Positions 15,863 to 25,255 are shown, numbered from the stretch's first letter. The stretch: DNA of 64,000 nucleotides from Verrucomicrobiia bacterium (GCA_035629175.1 DASPIL010000048.1:20827-84826), one strand, 5' to 3'. The notes: a model not told the origin generated them from the sequence alone. Program-made: numbers and translations.

Positions 15863-16753
15863 CTAGGCGTTTGAACTTCTCTCCGCAGCAGAAACAGTAT
15901 TCTGCATCAGCATGGCAATGGTCATCGGCCCAACGCCGCCCGGATTGGGCGTGATCCTGCCCGCTATGGGCTGGACCGCGGCGAAGTCGACGTCGCCCAC
16001 CAGTCGTGAGCCGGATTTCGAAGCCGGGTCCGGAATTCGATTCACCCCCACATCAATAACAACAGCGCCCGGTTTCACCATATCCGCCTTCACGAATTCA
16101 GCGACGCCAATGGCCGCGATCAGGATATCCGCGTGGCGGCAATGCGCGGCGACGTTGCGGCTTGCGGAATGGCACACCGTGACCGTTGCATTGGCGCCTT
16201 TCTCCTTCTGGATCAACATCGCAGCCATCGGTTTCCCGACAATGTTGCCGCGTCCCAGGACGACCACCTCGGCACCCCGTGTCTCAACCGCCGAACGAAC
16301 CAGCAACTCGCGAATCCCCGCGGGCGTGCAGGGATGAAAACCGTCGGGATCTCCGAGCATCAACTTTCCGACGTTGATCGGATTGAAGCCGTCGACGTCC
16401 TTGTGGGGGGCAACAGTTGAATAAATAACGGTTTCGCGAATCTGTTTTGGCAAAGGCGCCTGAACCAGAATGCCATGGAGCCTGGGGTCACTGTTCAATC
16501 GATTGATCAGCGTCAGCAGATCGCTTTCGGTGGTGTTCTCCGCAAGCACGTGGGTTTCGGAAAAGATGCCGAGCTCCGCACAGGCTTTCTCCTTGCGGCC
16601 AACGTAAACCTTCGAAGCGGCGTCCTCCCCAACTCGCACAAACGCCAGGCCAGGCTGGATACCATGCGACTTAAGGTTGGCGACTCGTTGAGCCAATTCG
16701 CCCTGGATCCTGGCCGCGATCGCTTTTCCGTCGATAAGATTGTCGAGCGCCAT
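15863..16753 (-). CDS. folD: Methylenetetrahydrofolate dehydrogenase / cyclohydrolase
   Basis: 296 residues, the standard FolD length. It interconverts 5,10-methylene-, 5,10-methenyl- and 10-formyl-tetrahydrofolate with NADP, feeding purine synthesis. Signatures present: YVGRKEKACAELGI with the catalytic Lys, GILVQAPLPKQI, DVDGFNPINVGKL, the nucleotide-binding VLGRGNIVGKP, and PGGVGPMTIAMLM near the end. Its ATG shares one base with the stop of the SH3 gene (TAATG). PurH elsewhere in the window uses its product. Confidence 0.96.
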   Translation of the reverse strand: MALDNLIDGKAIAARIQGELAQRVANLKSHGIQPGLAFVRVGEDAASKVYVGRKEKACAELGIFSETHVLAENTTESDLLTLINRLNSDPRLHGILVQAPLPKQIRETVIYSTVAPHKDVDGFNPINVGKLMLGDPDGFHPCTPAGIRELLVRSAVETRGAEVVVLGRGNIVGKPMAAMLIQKEKGANATVTVCHSASRNVAAHCRHADILIAAIGVAEFVKADMVKPGAVVIDVGVNRIPDPASKSGSRLVGDVDFAAVQPIAGRITPNPGGVGPMTIAMLMQNTVSAAERSSNA

Positions 16754-17766
16754 TATTCCAGCACCCGGATCTGCTGAATCGTGAGAACCGGAGTGTTCTT
16801 CCAGCGTTCGTCCAAACCTTCCTCGCCGGTTACGAGGATGCGCAACCCCTTATAGCGCCGGAGATCCAGATTGGGCGAGCTCGTGAAGAGATAATTGATC
16901 GCACGGTAAGTCTCGGTGCTGACCAGTTCGAAATCCGTGGGAGCCTGGATGCTCAACGTGCTGCGAACAATTCCTTCGCGCTGAACGATTCGCGGCGGCA
17001 ATGCTTCCTCAACAGCCGCGGTTTCTTCCGATTGCGTTGCCGGCTCAGCTTGTGCGACTTCGGTTGACTCGGCGTTCGCGGACGGCTGGTCCGATGCGGT
17101 CGCGACCGGCGGCGTCTCGGTGACGTTGGCCAGCGTTGTTGGAGCAGGGTCTTCCGGCAAGGTGGTGGCGACCTGCGGCGTGCTGTCCTGTCTCAAATAT
17201 TGTGCAGCAACAAAAGCGAACGCGTTGTCAGGGGCGTTGATTTGAATCCAATCGCCGCGGGTCTGCAATTCCTGCAGGGAATCGCCTCTCACAAGCGTTC
17301 CCAGAACGCTGTAATTCTCGCCGGGTCCGCCGCGAAGGTTCAGCCGATTGGCTTTTACCGTCATGCTGCTCCGATCCACAAATCCGGAATGGACCCAGAC
17401 CGCAATGGAATCCGGAAGCGCGATCTTTGCCCAGGCCGAAGGCTCGTCGGGCTTCGAATTGCGCAGGGTCACCTCCTCAATCACGGTGACAGGCTCGCCA
17501 TTCGTCAATTTTCCAATAACCTCGCCGATCAGCCCTGCGCGGCCGCGGACATTCACGCGGTTGGCAACAACCGTTGCCTGCCCGGGAACCAGAGGTTCGG
17601 AGCGAAGGGTGGAACCAGGAGAGGTGCGCGACGCGGGAGGAGGGCTGGACATTGCGGGCGCAGCGACATTGGGGCTGCCGTTGGTGCCGCTCAGAAGCGC
17701 TGGTTGATCGGCCAGAACACTCACTGAAAACATTGCCGCGACAAACGTCCACACTTTCATGTTCAT
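16753..17766 (-). CDS. Exported protein with two bacterial SH3 domains
   Basis: 337 residues with a short N-terminal signal (VWTFVAAMFSVSVLADQ). Two SH3b-type modules follow: ATVVANRVNVRGRAGLIGEVIG (about residues 64-130) and MTVKANRLNLRGGPGENYSVLG (about 135-195), the second with the classic N-x-R-x-G-P pattern. A long Ala/Glu/Thr/Pro-rich linker then leads to a C-terminal domain ending KNTPVLTIQQIRVLE. SH3b domains usually bind peptidoglycan or peptides, so it probably acts in the envelope. It is translationally coupled to folD, an odd partner functionally, so coupling is likely only positional. Confidence 0.75.
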   Translation of the reverse strand: MNMKVWTFVAAMFSVSVLADQPALLSGTNGSPNVAAPAMSSPPPASRTSPGSTLRSEPLVPGQATVVANRVNVRGRAGLIGEVIGKLTNGEPVTVIEEVTLRNSKPDEPSAWAKIALPDSIAVWVHSGFVDRSSMTVKANRLNLRGGPGENYSVLGTLVRGDSLQELQTRGDWIQINAPDNAFAFVAAQYLRQDSTPQVATTLPEDPAPTTLANVTETPPVATASDQPSANAESTEVAQAEPATQSEETAAVEEALPPRIVQREGIVRSTLSIQAPTDFELVSTETYRAINYLFTSSPNLDLRRYKGLRILVTGEEGLDERWKNTPVLTIQQIRVLE

Positions 17767-17769
17767 ATC

Positions 17770-18474
17770 TCAGCCCAGTAGAGATTTAATCTCCGCATCT
17801 GTCAATGTTCGCCATTTTCCCGGTTTCAACTCACCCAGCTTGATCCGTCCGACCTGAACGCGTTGCAGGCGTTTCACAGCTCTGCTCTGCGATTCGAAGA
17901 GCCTGCGCACCTCGCGGTTCTTCCCTTCGGCGAGCTCGAGTTCCACGGTGCTGCGCGTGGAGTTTGCGGTGATGACATGCGCGCGTTCCGCCTTGAGACG
18001 CTCGCCCTGGTGGAACACACCGCGCGTGAATTTCTGAACCATCTCCCCATCAACCTTTCCTTCCACCATCGCGACGTACTTCTTCCGAACCCCGTAGCGG
18101 GGATGCGTCAGGCGCAACGCGAAATCACCGTCATTAGTGAGAAAGAGAAGACCTTCCGTGTCGTAGTCGAGGCGGCCCACCGTGTAAACGTTGCTCCACT
18201 CCTTGGGCAGGAACTCGTAAACCGTGGGGTGTCCGTGCTCGTCTTTCCGGGAGCAGACGCAGCCGCGCGGCTTGTGCAAGGCGACATACAGCTTCTTGCG
18301 GATGCGCACCAACTCGCCGTCCACCGTCACCTTATCGTGCAGGGGATCCACCTTGGAGCCCAGGAGCCGCACGGGTTGGCCATTCACCTGGACGCGTCCT
18401 CCCGTGATCATCTGCTCGCTGGCGCGGCGTGAAGCCACTCCTGCGTCTGCGAGAAATTTTTGGAGCCGAACCAT
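17770..18474 (-). CDS. rRNA pseudouridine synthase (RsuA/RluB family)
   Basis: 234 residues from ATG 18472-18474, giving the family-typical start MVRLQKFLADAGVASRR. An S4 RNA-binding domain (residues 1-60) is followed by the catalytic domain with VGRLDYDTEGLLFLTNDGD, which contains the catalytic Asp (RLD), and KNREVRRLFES near the end. Members convert a specific uridine to pseudouridine in 23S or 16S rRNA. The sequence resembles RluB (23S U2605) more than RsuA, but I would not fix the target position from sequence alone. Confidence 0.92.
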   Translation of the reverse strand: MVRLQKFLADAGVASRRASEQMITGGRVQVNGQPVRLLGSKVDPLHDKVTVDGELVRIRKKLYVALHKPRGCVCSRKDEHGHPTVYEFLPKEWSNVYTVGRLDYDTEGLLFLTNDGDFALRLTHPRYGVRKKYVAMVEGKVDGEMVQKFTRGVFHQGERLKAERAHVITANSTRSTVELELAEGKNREVRRLFESQSRAVKRLQRVQVGRIKLGELKPGKWRTLTDAEIKSLLG

Positions 18475-18569
18475 CGTGAACAGGCCGTTAAAAAGCAGAA
18501 GGTCAGGGCGAAGCAATCCGCTCCACGCCTGACGCTTGAAAACGAACACCCGGTCTGCCGGGCAGGACT

Positions 18570-18725
18570 CTAGGCCTCGGGTTTGGTCTTGCGGAGGCCG
18601 GTGATCCGGTCGCCCTCTTTCCATTGCCCTCGTTTCTTGAGCAATTCAGTGCGCTCAAAACGTTTCAGAACGTTCCGCTTGCCACCCAGGGTGGAAGCCG
18701 CGCGCAGACTACGATGCTGTGACAT
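18570..18725 (-). CDS. Small basic protein of the Chlamydiae/Verrucomicrobia type
   Basis: 51 residues from ATG 18723-18725: it begins MSQHRSLRAASTLGGKRNVL and continues with KRFERTELLKKRGQW and a Gly/Lys-rich tail. This matches the short basic protein conserved in Chlamydiae and Verrucomicrobia (TIGR04137 as I recall, named for association with rRNA/ribosome). The product is strongly positively charged and should act in RNA binding or ribosome function. It is the best lineage marker in the window. A longer in-frame extension to 18806 is not supported. Confidence 0.88.
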   Translation of the reverse strand: MSQHRSLRAASTLGGKRNVLKRFERTELLKKRGQWKEGDRITGLRKTKPEA

Positions 18726-18941
18726 AAATCTAAATGCGTTAAGTTTTACCCGCTCTCCAATGAAAAGCGGACGCTGCATATACCACGGCGGCGGCCCGAA
18801 AGCCAACCGTTATTTTCGTTTGGAAGCGTCTCCCAACGGATTCACACGCTGAACGGCACGATGATCGAATGTTGCGTGTCGCGCGTTCACGTCCCAGTCC
18901 CGTATTGCTCCATCCGTCCTGCTGCGGCATTGTAGGGTCGC

Positions 18942-19931
18942 ATGGCTCCCCGCAGAGTCCCCGACGCATCGTTGCGCCCGGATCAGCCCGAATTTTCGAG
19001 GCTGTTCTGGGCTCTTTTGATTTCGATCGTGGTTCATGCTCTAGCCTTCGGGGGCTACAAGGCGGGACAGCGATATGGATTGTGGAACGTCGCGCGTCTG
19101 CCTCAATGGATGCAACGGGTGATCACGGCGGCGGCGGTCGAACCACCGAAACAGCCCGAGGCGCGCGAAGTGCCGTTGATGTTTGTCGATGTGAATCCGC
19201 AACTGGCCACCGCCGAACCGCCCAAGGACGCGCAATTCTATTCCAATGCGAATTCACAGGCCGCCAATCGTGAAGCTGACCAGGAAGCAGCAGTCCCCAA
19301 AATCACAGGAACCCAGACCGACATGGTGAAGGCGGAGGATGTCGAACGATCGCCGCTGGACCGTTTGCAACCAAACATTCAGCGTGCGGCAACCGAGCAG
19401 GAACCCGAGCAGGCGCGGCGCAGCACGCCGATTCAGCAGGGAGACATCGCCATTGCGCGGCCTGAAGCTGAACTGCGCGACAGCGACGGCACCGCAGAGC
19501 GCGCGCGGCCGCGAACGGTGCGCGAAGCCATGCTGCGGCAAAATCGAAATCAACTGGCCGGTCAGCGCATGAAGCAGGAAGGCGGCGTGCGGCGCCACAC
19601 CGACTTCACCTCGCTCGACGCCAAGCAAACGTCGTTCGGCGACTACGACGCGGCCTTTATCGCCGCGGTCGAAAGCCGCTGGTTCGCGTTGCTCGAGAAC
19701 AATCCCACCCTGAATTATCGGAATGGGCGCGTTGTTCTTCGCTTTCGGCTGTCTTACGACGGGCGCATCACCGCGATGGAAGTCGTGGAGAACAACGTCG
19801 GCGAAACCTTGGGCCTGATCTGCCAGAAAGCGATCCTGGATCCCGCGCCGTTCGAGCGGTGGCCCCGCGAGATGCGCTTGATGATGCAAAAGGAATTTCG
19901 CGAAATTCAGTTCGCTTTCTATTACTACTGA
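18942..19931 (+). CDS. TonB-like energy transducer
   Basis: 329 residues. One N-terminal membrane helix (LFWALLISIVVHALAFGGY) is followed by a long charged, Pro/Gln/Glu-rich periplasmic spacer and a C-terminal domain with FGDYDAAFIAAVESRWFALL and GRVVLRFRLSYDGRITAMEVVEN, which fits the TonB/TolA C-terminal fold. Known role: transmits proton-motive force from ExbB/ExbD to outer-membrane receptors. ExbB- and ExbD-like genes follow directly (28 and 2 base gaps). TolA rather than TonB remains possible, as no Pal or TolB gene is adjacent to decide. Confidence 0.8.
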   Translation: MAPRRVPDASLRPDQPEFSRLFWALLISIVVHALAFGGYKAGQRYGLWNVARLPQWMQRVITAAAVEPPKQPEAREVPLMFVDVNPQLATAEPPKDAQFYSNANSQAANREADQEAAVPKITGTQTDMVKAEDVERSPLDRLQPNIQRAATEQEPEQARRSTPIQQGDIAIARPEAELRDSDGTAERARPRTVREAMLRQNRNQLAGQRMKQEGGVRRHTDFTSLDAKQTSFGDYDAAFIAAVESRWFALLENNPTLNYRNGRVVLRFRLSYDGRITAMEVVENNVGETLGLICQKAILDPAPFERWPREMRLMMQKEFREIQFAFYYY

Positions 19932-19959
19932 CGAAACGCAAAGCACCCTTTTAAGAATC

Positions 19960-20556
19960 ATGGAACTGGCTGTTTACATTCTGCTCATAGCGACGTCTGT
20001 CGTCGGTCTGGCGTTCATCGTTGAACGTGGGATCGCCCTGCGCTGGAACAAGGTCGTTCCCCCCGCGGTAGCTGCCGCTGTGGAATCCTGCCAGGCCCCG
20101 GAAGACGTTCCGATGCTCAAGCGTGTCTGCCAGCAGCACGATTCACCGCTGAGCCGTTTGTTGCTCGTCGCCGCGCAACATCTGGACTGGCCCAAGGCGG
20201 AAAGTGTCGATGCACTGCAAACCCGCGCACGGCGCGAAATCGTCAAGCTGGAACGCGGACTGGTCGTGCTGGAAGTCATTGTCGGCATCGCTCCACTCCT
20301 CGGCCTGGTCGGCACGATTCTCGGCATGATGACGGTGTTTGGGGATGTCGGGCAGGCTGGTCTCAATGATGCCGCGCGGCTGGCGCATGGGATTGCCGTC
20401 ATCCTGCACGCAACGCTCATCGGCCTCTTGATCGCAATTCCTGCTTTGGTTTTCTGGAGCTACTACACCAAGAAAATCGAAATCCTCGCCGTCGAGATGG
20501 AAACGCTCTGTGACGAATTCGTCCGCCGCCAATACCGTGAAGTAATGGGAAAGTAG
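19960..20556 (+). CDS. MotA/TolQ/ExbB proton channel protein
   Basis: 198 residues with three membrane helices: VYILLIATSVVGLAFIVERG, LEVIVGIAPLLGLVGTILGMM and LHATLIGLLIAIPALVFWSYY. The second contains the conserved GLVGTILGM pattern and the third the Thr/Ala-rich channel face of the MotA/TolQ/ExbB family. Forms the stator pentamer around the ExbD-like dimer in the inner membrane. Lies between TonB-like and ExbD-like genes, in one rightward operon. Confidence 0.93.
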   Translation: MELAVYILLIATSVVGLAFIVERGIALRWNKVVPPAVAAAVESCQAPEDVPMLKRVCQQHDSPLSRLLLVAAQHLDWPKAESVDALQTRARREIVKLERGLVVLEVIVGIAPLLGLVGTILGMMTVFGDVGQAGLNDAARLAHGIAVILHATLIGLLIAIPALVFWSYYTKKIEILAVEMETLCDEFVRRQYREVMGK

Positions 20557-20558
20557 CG

Positions 20559-20984
20559 ATGCACTTTTACGTTCGCAAACGCAGGGGGGCGCCAGCGGTT
20601 ATCATCGTAGCGCTGATCGATGTATTGATCGTGATGCTGATCTTCCTCATGGTCACAACCACCTTCAAGCAGCAGCCCGCGCTGAAGCTGGCCTTGCCTG
20701 AATCGTCCCAGGCGCAGAAGGAAGGCGCGAGCGAAACGGCGCCGCTCATGGTGAGCATCGATGCGAAGGGCGCCTTGCGTTGGGGTTTGGACAGCACACC
20801 GGTCACGGAAACGCGGCTCAAGGAGGAGTTGGTCAAAGCCGTGGCAACAAATCCGGATCAGCGCCTGGCGTTGAGCGCCGATCAAGCGGCGCCGTTTGGC
20901 CAGATCGTAAAGGTGATGGATGCTGCGAAGGAAGCAAACGTGAAGATCGTGAGCGCATTTACGCGTGAGTCGGGAAAGCAGTAG
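20559..20984 (+). CDS. ExbD/TolR biopolymer transport protein
   Basis: 141 residues. A short cytoplasmic start (RKRRGAPAVI) precedes one membrane helix with the conserved IDVLIVMLIFLMVTTTF pattern, whose Asp carries the proton. The periplasmic part ends with DQAAPFGQIVKVMDAAKEAN and VKIVSAFT, as in ExbD/TolR. Starts two bases after the ExbB-like stop, so the two are co-translated in matched amounts. Completes the TonB-ExbB-ExbD set that energises outer-membrane import. Confidence 0.92.
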   Translation: MHFYVRKRRGAPAVIIVALIDVLIVMLIFLMVTTTFKQQPALKLALPESSQAQKEGASETAPLMVSIDAKGALRWGLDSTPVTETRLKEELVKAVATNPDQRLALSADQAAPFGQIVKVMDAAKEANVKIVSAFTRESGKQ

Positions 20985-21066
20985 GACTTTGAGCAAACCG
21001 CCTTGCCGTCATTGCTGTCGAGTGTTACGGTCGCGCGCACCTGATAACCTGAACGGCTGAGGGTCC

Positions 21067-22005
21067 ATGCACATTCCCGATGGTTTTATAGATGGCAAGA
21101 CGGCAGGCGTCACAACGGCGCTTGCGGTCGTCGGCGTAGGAATTGCCCTGCGGCAATTGAAACGAACTTTGCCGCCGCGCAAGGCTCCGCTGTTGGGACT
21201 CTCCGCTGCCTTTCTGTTCGCCGCCCAAATGGTGAACTTCCCCGTCGCTGCTGGCACCTCCGGGCACTTGATCGGAGGCATCCTGGTCGCCGCATTGCTC
21301 GGTCCCGCGGCCGGAGCCGTGGTGGTAACAGCCGTGTTGATCGTCCAATGTTTCCTGTTTGCCGACGGTGGCGTGCTGGCTCTTGGAGCCAATGTTTTCA
21401 ACATGGCAATCCTGGGGGCAGGCGGCGGATTTGTCGTGTTGCGCGGCCTCCAGCGATTGTTACCCGGCCAGGCCGGCGCAATCACGGCCGTGGCGTTTGC
21501 CGCGTGGTGCTCCGTCGTTTTCGCGGCGGCGGGCTGCGCCGGGCAACTGGCCTGGTCAGATACGGTGCATTGGCGTGCGGCATTCCCGGCAATGACCGTG
21601 ACGCATATGATCATTGGGATTGGTGAAGGTTTGATCAGTGCCCTGGTTGTGTGGTTCGTGAGGAGGACCCGGCCGGAGATGATCCTTCAAGATTCGCAAC
21701 CCGCTCCGCTGCGCGAAGTTTTGATTTTCGGTTCCCTGGCGACGATCGGACTCGTCGTGTTTGTGGCTCCGTTCGCCAGCCCTTTGCCTGACGGCCTGGA
21801 ACGCGTCGCCCTGCAACTTGGATTTGAACATCGTGCAACAGCGTTCGCGGCTCCGATTCCCGATTATGAAATGCCGGGAATGTCGTGGGCGGTTGGTGCA
21901 ACGGCATTGGCCGGAGTCATTGGCGCATTCCTCGTCTTCGCAATGGCCTGGGCGTTGGGACGGGTTCTCGTTCCCTCCGCCGCAGCGTCCGAGCGAACAA
22001 AATGA
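21067..22005 (+). CDS. cbiM: Cobalt/nickel ECF transporter substrate protein, CbiM fused to PDGLE domain
   Basis: 312 residues. It begins MHIPDGFIDGKTAG, the CbiM/NikM start whose N-terminal residues bind the metal. Multiple membrane helices follow (residues 10-200). The C-terminal third carries SPLPDGLERVALQLGF, the PDGLE motif of CbiN/NikN, so the two subunits are fused. Known role: S component of an energy-coupling-factor importer for Co2+ or Ni2+. ATGA overlap with cbiQ. Cobalt or nickel cannot be told from this sequence; no cobalamin riboswitch is visible in the 82 bases upstream. Confidence 0.9.
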   Translation: MHIPDGFIDGKTAGVTTALAVVGVGIALRQLKRTLPPRKAPLLGLSAAFLFAAQMVNFPVAAGTSGHLIGGILVAALLGPAAGAVVVTAVLIVQCFLFADGGVLALGANVFNMAILGAGGGFVVLRGLQRLLPGQAGAITAVAFAAWCSVVFAAAGCAGQLAWSDTVHWRAAFPAMTVTHMIIGIGEGLISALVVWFVRRTRPEMILQDSQPAPLREVLIFGSLATIGLVVFVAPFASPLPDGLERVALQLGFEHRATAFAAPIPDYEMPGMSWAVGATALAGVIGAFLVFAMAWALGRVLVPSAAASERTK

Positions 22006-22616
22006 GCGCCAGGCTCCTGACGCATCATCACGGAATTCCGCGCAGCCCCATTCACCGCGCTCCAGTTGGATGGAAACTGCTGGCTGGCCTTGCCGTCATC
22101 ACCACGACTGTCCTGGTGCCACCGCATTGGACAGGGTGGTATGCAACCGCGGGAACGCTTCTCGTGCTTGCCATTGCCATCAGCAGGCTGCCATTGCTCT
22201 TTCTTTTGAAGCGTCTCCTGTTGTTGTCTCCCTTTGTCTTGGGCGTCGCGCTGGTCAACGCTTGGGAACCCACGGGACGGATGCGCTGGGAAATCCTGGC
22301 GTTACGCAGCGTGATTTGTTTGGTCACGGTCATTCTCATCGCCAACACGACGCCATTCAGCCGAACCCTGCAGGTGCTTCGCACGGTCCGTGTGCCAGAA
22401 CTGCTCGTGACAACGATCGCCCTGATGCATCGGTACCTGTTCGTCCTCGCCGAGGAAGCCGAACGCATGCGCCGCGCGCGCTCAAGCCGGACCTTCACAG
22501 CGAGCCGCCGATTTCAATGGAAAACCTTGTCAACTGTGCTGGGCCAGTTGTTCATCCGCGCATCGGAACGGGCTGAACGCATCTACGACGCCATGTGCGC
22601 CCGAGGATGGAAATAA
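22002..22616 (+). CDS. cbiQ: ECF transporter transmembrane protein CbiQ
   Basis: 204 residues from ATG 22002, which overlaps the cbiM stop as ATGA. Hydrophobic segments near residues 25-45, 55-75, 85-105 and 110-130. The C-terminal half has the coupling region LVTTIALMHRYLFVLAEEAERMRRARSSR and RASERAERIYDAMCARGW, matching the Ala-Arg-Gly coupling motifs by which CbiQ grips the ATPase. Acts as the T component of the metal importer. It overlaps the cbiO start by about 10 bases. Confidence 0.9.
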   Translation: MSARLLTHHHGIPRSPIHRAPVGWKLLAGLAVITTTVLVPPHWTGWYATAGTLLVLAIAISRLPLLFLLKRLLLLSPFVLGVALVNAWEPTGRMRWEILALRSVICLVTVILIANTTPFSRTLQVLRTVRVPELLVTTIALMHRYLFVLAEEAERMRRARSSRTFTASRRFQWKTLSTVLGQLFIRASERAERIYDAMCARGWK

Positions 22617-23362
22617 TCCCCGTCATCCAGGTTTCAGATCTCCGGTACCGTTATCACGATGGCACTGAGGCGTTGCGGGGGATTGGCTTCGATGTGCAAC
22701 CGGGCGAATGTGTCGCGCTTCTGGGGCCCAATGGATCGGGCAAGTCCACGCTCCTGCTTCATTTGAACGGCATACTCCCGGAAAAGGCCGCGTCACACGA
22801 ATCGATCCGCATGTTTGGGCAGACGCTGAATCCCGACAATGTCTGGCAGGTCCGACGGCGCGTGGGATTGCTGTTCCAGGATCCCGATGACCAATTATTT
22901 TGCCAGACGGTGGAGGAGGACGTGGCTTTTGGCCCGCAGCAACTCGGACTGACCCCGGAGCAGGTGTCGCAACGCGTGGTGACGTCGCTGGAACAGGTGC
23001 ACCTGTCTGGTTTTGAACAGCGAGCCACCCATCACCTTAGCCATGGGGAAAAACGACGGGTCTGCCTGGCGGGGGTGCTCGCCTGTGAACCGGAACTGCT
23101 GGTTTTGGACGAACCGACGAGCGACCTTGATCCCCGGGGACGTCGCGAGTTCAAGGCTCTGTTGCGGCAGATTCCAGCGACCAAGCTGATTGCAACGCAT
23201 GACCTGGAGCTCGCCGTGGAACTGTGCAGCCGCGCGATTGTGCTCGATCGGGGCGAAATCGTTGCCGATGGACCAACGCGGGAGCTCCTCAACGACGAGG
23301 CCCTGATGCTCGCTCACGGCCTCGAGCGGCCCCATATTTTACGGCACGTGCATCCGCATTAA
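22607..23362 (+). CDS. cbiO: ECF transporter ATP-binding protein CbiO
   Basis: 251 residues from ATG 22607; a GTG at 22595 is the alternative. Full ABC ATPase signatures: Walker A GPNGSGKST, Q-loop VGLLFQDPDDQLF typical of ECF ATPases, signature LSHGEKRRVCLAG, Walker B LLVLDEPTSDLDP and the switch His in IATHDLE. Powers the CbiMQ importer. The LSHGEKRR form in place of LSGGQ is common in this subfamily. Confidence 0.93.
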   Translation: MEIIPVIQVSDLRYRYHDGTEALRGIGFDVQPGECVALLGPNGSGKSTLLLHLNGILPEKAASHESIRMFGQTLNPDNVWQVRRRVGLLFQDPDDQLFCQTVEEDVAFGPQQLGLTPEQVSQRVVTSLEQVHLSGFEQRATHHLSHGEKRRVCLAGVLACEPELLVLDEPTSDLDPRGRREFKALLRQIPATKLIATHDLELAVELCSRAIVLDRGEIVADGPTRELLNDEALMLAHGLERPHILRHVHPH

Positions 23363-23427
23363 TCACAGCCGATTTTGTTTGAGCAAGATGCGCCGCTTCT
23401 GTATCCAATAGCCTGCATTAATATCGC

Positions 23428-24456
23428 ATGGAACAGCCGACCACCCTCAGCCCGGTAATATCTGCCCCCGCAGGGCATCCCATTGCCGCCGAACCATCTC
23501 TTGAGAAATCGAATGTCGGCATTCTCGATGAGTTCCAGAACGAGTTGGTGATCTTCTGGCGGCAGCTGCCGAACAAGGCCTTCTTCTTTTTGATCCTCGG
23601 GGCGTGGCTTGCCTTGTTCCAGTTTCGCGGGAGTTCCGTGCTCGGATACATCCACAGTTCATCGTTGTTTGCATGGATGCTGGAGGCTTACAACTCTCCC
23701 AACACGGCGGCCGATGACAAGATTGGCAACCTGATCCCGTTTTTGGTGCTGGGGATCATGTATTGGAAGCGCAAGGAACTGCTCGCCACGGGTCCGCGGA
23801 TCTGGTGGCCCGCCATTTTCATCCTGGCTTTCGCCGTCCTCATACACATCGTCGGTTTCATCATCCAGGAACCGCGCGTCTCGATTATTGCGCTGTTTAC
23901 TGGAATCTACGGGCTGACTGGCCTTGCGTGGGGCTGGCGCTGGATGTTGAAGAGTTTCTTCCCGTTCTTTCTGTTTGTGTTTTCGATTCCGCTGGGCAAT
24001 CACGCGGACATCATCACGACGCGGCTCCAGTTGCTGGTCTGCTGGCTGGTGGAACTCGTGTCACACAACATTTTCGGCATCGGAGTGATTCGCCGCGGCG
24101 CCCTGCTCTTTGACCCCGCCGGGCAATATCAATACGAGGTCGCGGCGGCGTGCAGCGGCATTCGCAGTCTGTTCAGCATTTTCCTGCTGGCGACCGCGTA
24201 TGGATTCCTGAACTTCAAGGCGCTCTGGAAGCGGCTCCTGATGATGGGATTGGCGTTCCCGTTTGCTGTCATTGGCAACCTCGTTCGCATGTTGTTCATC
24301 ATCCTCGCTGCGGCGATTTTTGGGCAGAAGGGCGGCGATTACGTGCATGATGATGCGCTGTTCAGCCTCGTTCCGTACATCCCGGCGATCCTTGGACTGC
24401 TCTGGGTTGGAGGCTGGCTGGAAAAGCACGAGCGAAAGAAAGCAGAACGGCCATGA
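23428..24456 (+). CDS. Exosortase/archaeosortase family protein
   Basis: 342 residues with about eight membrane helices. The catalytic triad of exosortases is visible: Cys in VAAACSGIRSLFSIF (about residue 242), Arg in GNLVRMLFIILAAAIFG (about 288) and His in DYVHDDALFSLVP (about 306). Known role: transpeptidase-like processing of PEP-CTERM proteins in the inner membrane, usually alongside exopolysaccharide genes. ATGA overlap with the EpsI-like gene downstream. No PEP-CTERM substrate is recognisable among the proteins encoded in this window. Confidence 0.9.
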   Translation: MEQPTTLSPVISAPAGHPIAAEPSLEKSNVGILDEFQNELVIFWRQLPNKAFFFLILGAWLALFQFRGSSVLGYIHSSSLFAWMLEAYNSPNTAADDKIGNLIPFLVLGIMYWKRKELLATGPRIWWPAIFILAFAVLIHIVGFIIQEPRVSIIALFTGIYGLTGLAWGWRWMLKSFFPFFLFVFSIPLGNHADIITTRLQLLVCWLVELVSHNIFGIGVIRRGALLFDPAGQYQYEVAAACSGIRSLFSIFLLATAYGFLNFKALWKRLLMMGLAFPFAVIGNLVRMLFIILAAAIFGQKGGDYVHDDALFSLVPYIPAILGLLWVGGWLEKHERKKAERP

Positions 24457-25190
24457 AGACTGGAAAAATCGTTGTTGGCATTTTGGTTGTTGGATTGATC
24501 GCAACGGCGGGCTTCAGCCTTAACTGGCTCAAGACACAACAACGGCTCGGAACACCTGGAGTTGTCGCAAAACCGACTGACCATCCAGTCATCATGGAAA
24601 TCGCGTTTCCTTCCGATCTTCCAGGCTTCACGTCTTCAAATCTTCCCCAGAGCGAGGTCGTTCTTGGATATCTGCCCAAGGACACCAGCTACGCACAACG
24701 AGTTTACTGGGCGGAGGATGGATTTGCGGTGACCGCGAACATCATTCTTCAGGGCACCGACCGGTCCAGCATCCACAAGGCAGATTATTGCCTGGCTGGC
24801 CAGGGATTTCAGACGGTTAAAAAGGAAACTGTCATGGTGACCATTCCGGGGCCAGTGCCTTACGAGATGCCCATTGCTAAATGGACGATCAAGGGATCGC
24901 TGCCCGGTTCCGATGGCCAGAAGCGTGAAGTGTACGGGGTTTACTCTTTTTGGTTCGTGGCTGACGGCGAGCAAACTGTCGACAACACACAACGAATTCT
25001 CTGGTTCTATCGCGACCTGCTCACGCGGCGCGTGCTCCAGCGCTGGGCCTATGTCAGCTATCAGGCGTTTTGCCATCCCGGCCAGGAGGATCTCGTTTTT
25101 GATCGGATGAAGGAATTGATCGTGGCGTCGGTGCCGCAGTTCCAGGTTCCCCTGGCATCGCAAGGCAGCGCCCTGGCAGCACGCGATTGA
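24453..25190 (+). CDS. EpsI-like exosortase-associated protein
   Basis: 245 residues, coupled to the exosortase by an ATGA overlap. One N-terminal membrane helix (IVVGILVVGLIATAGFSL). The soluble part includes LQGTDRSSIHKADYCLAGQG, the conserved D-R-x-S-x-H-K-x-x-x-C-L-x-G-x-G block of EpsI/DUF3485 proteins that sit beside or are fused to exosortases. The role of EpsI is not settled; it acts in the periplasm with the exosortase and EPS synthesis. Confidence 0.85.
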   Translation: MKTGKIVVGILVVGLIATAGFSLNWLKTQQRLGTPGVVAKPTDHPVIMEIAFPSDLPGFTSSNLPQSEVVLGYLPKDTSYAQRVYWAEDGFAVTANIILQGTDRSSIHKADYCLAGQGFQTVKKETVMVTIPGPVPYEMPIAKWTIKGSLPGSDGQKREVYGVYSFWFVADGEQTVDNTQRILWFYRDLLTRRVLQRWAYVSYQAFCHPGQEDLVFDRMKELIVASVPQFQVPLASQGSALAARD

Positions 25191-25255
25191 AGCGGCAGCC
25201 ATTGATCCCCATCGCGCCTTTTTGTTACATCTGATCACGACTTTGAGCCACTGAT

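Noticed and set aside
20985..21066. Possible cobalamin riboswitch before cbiM
   Set aside because: Only 82 bases are available and no conserved B12-box-like sequence or suitable fold is visible.
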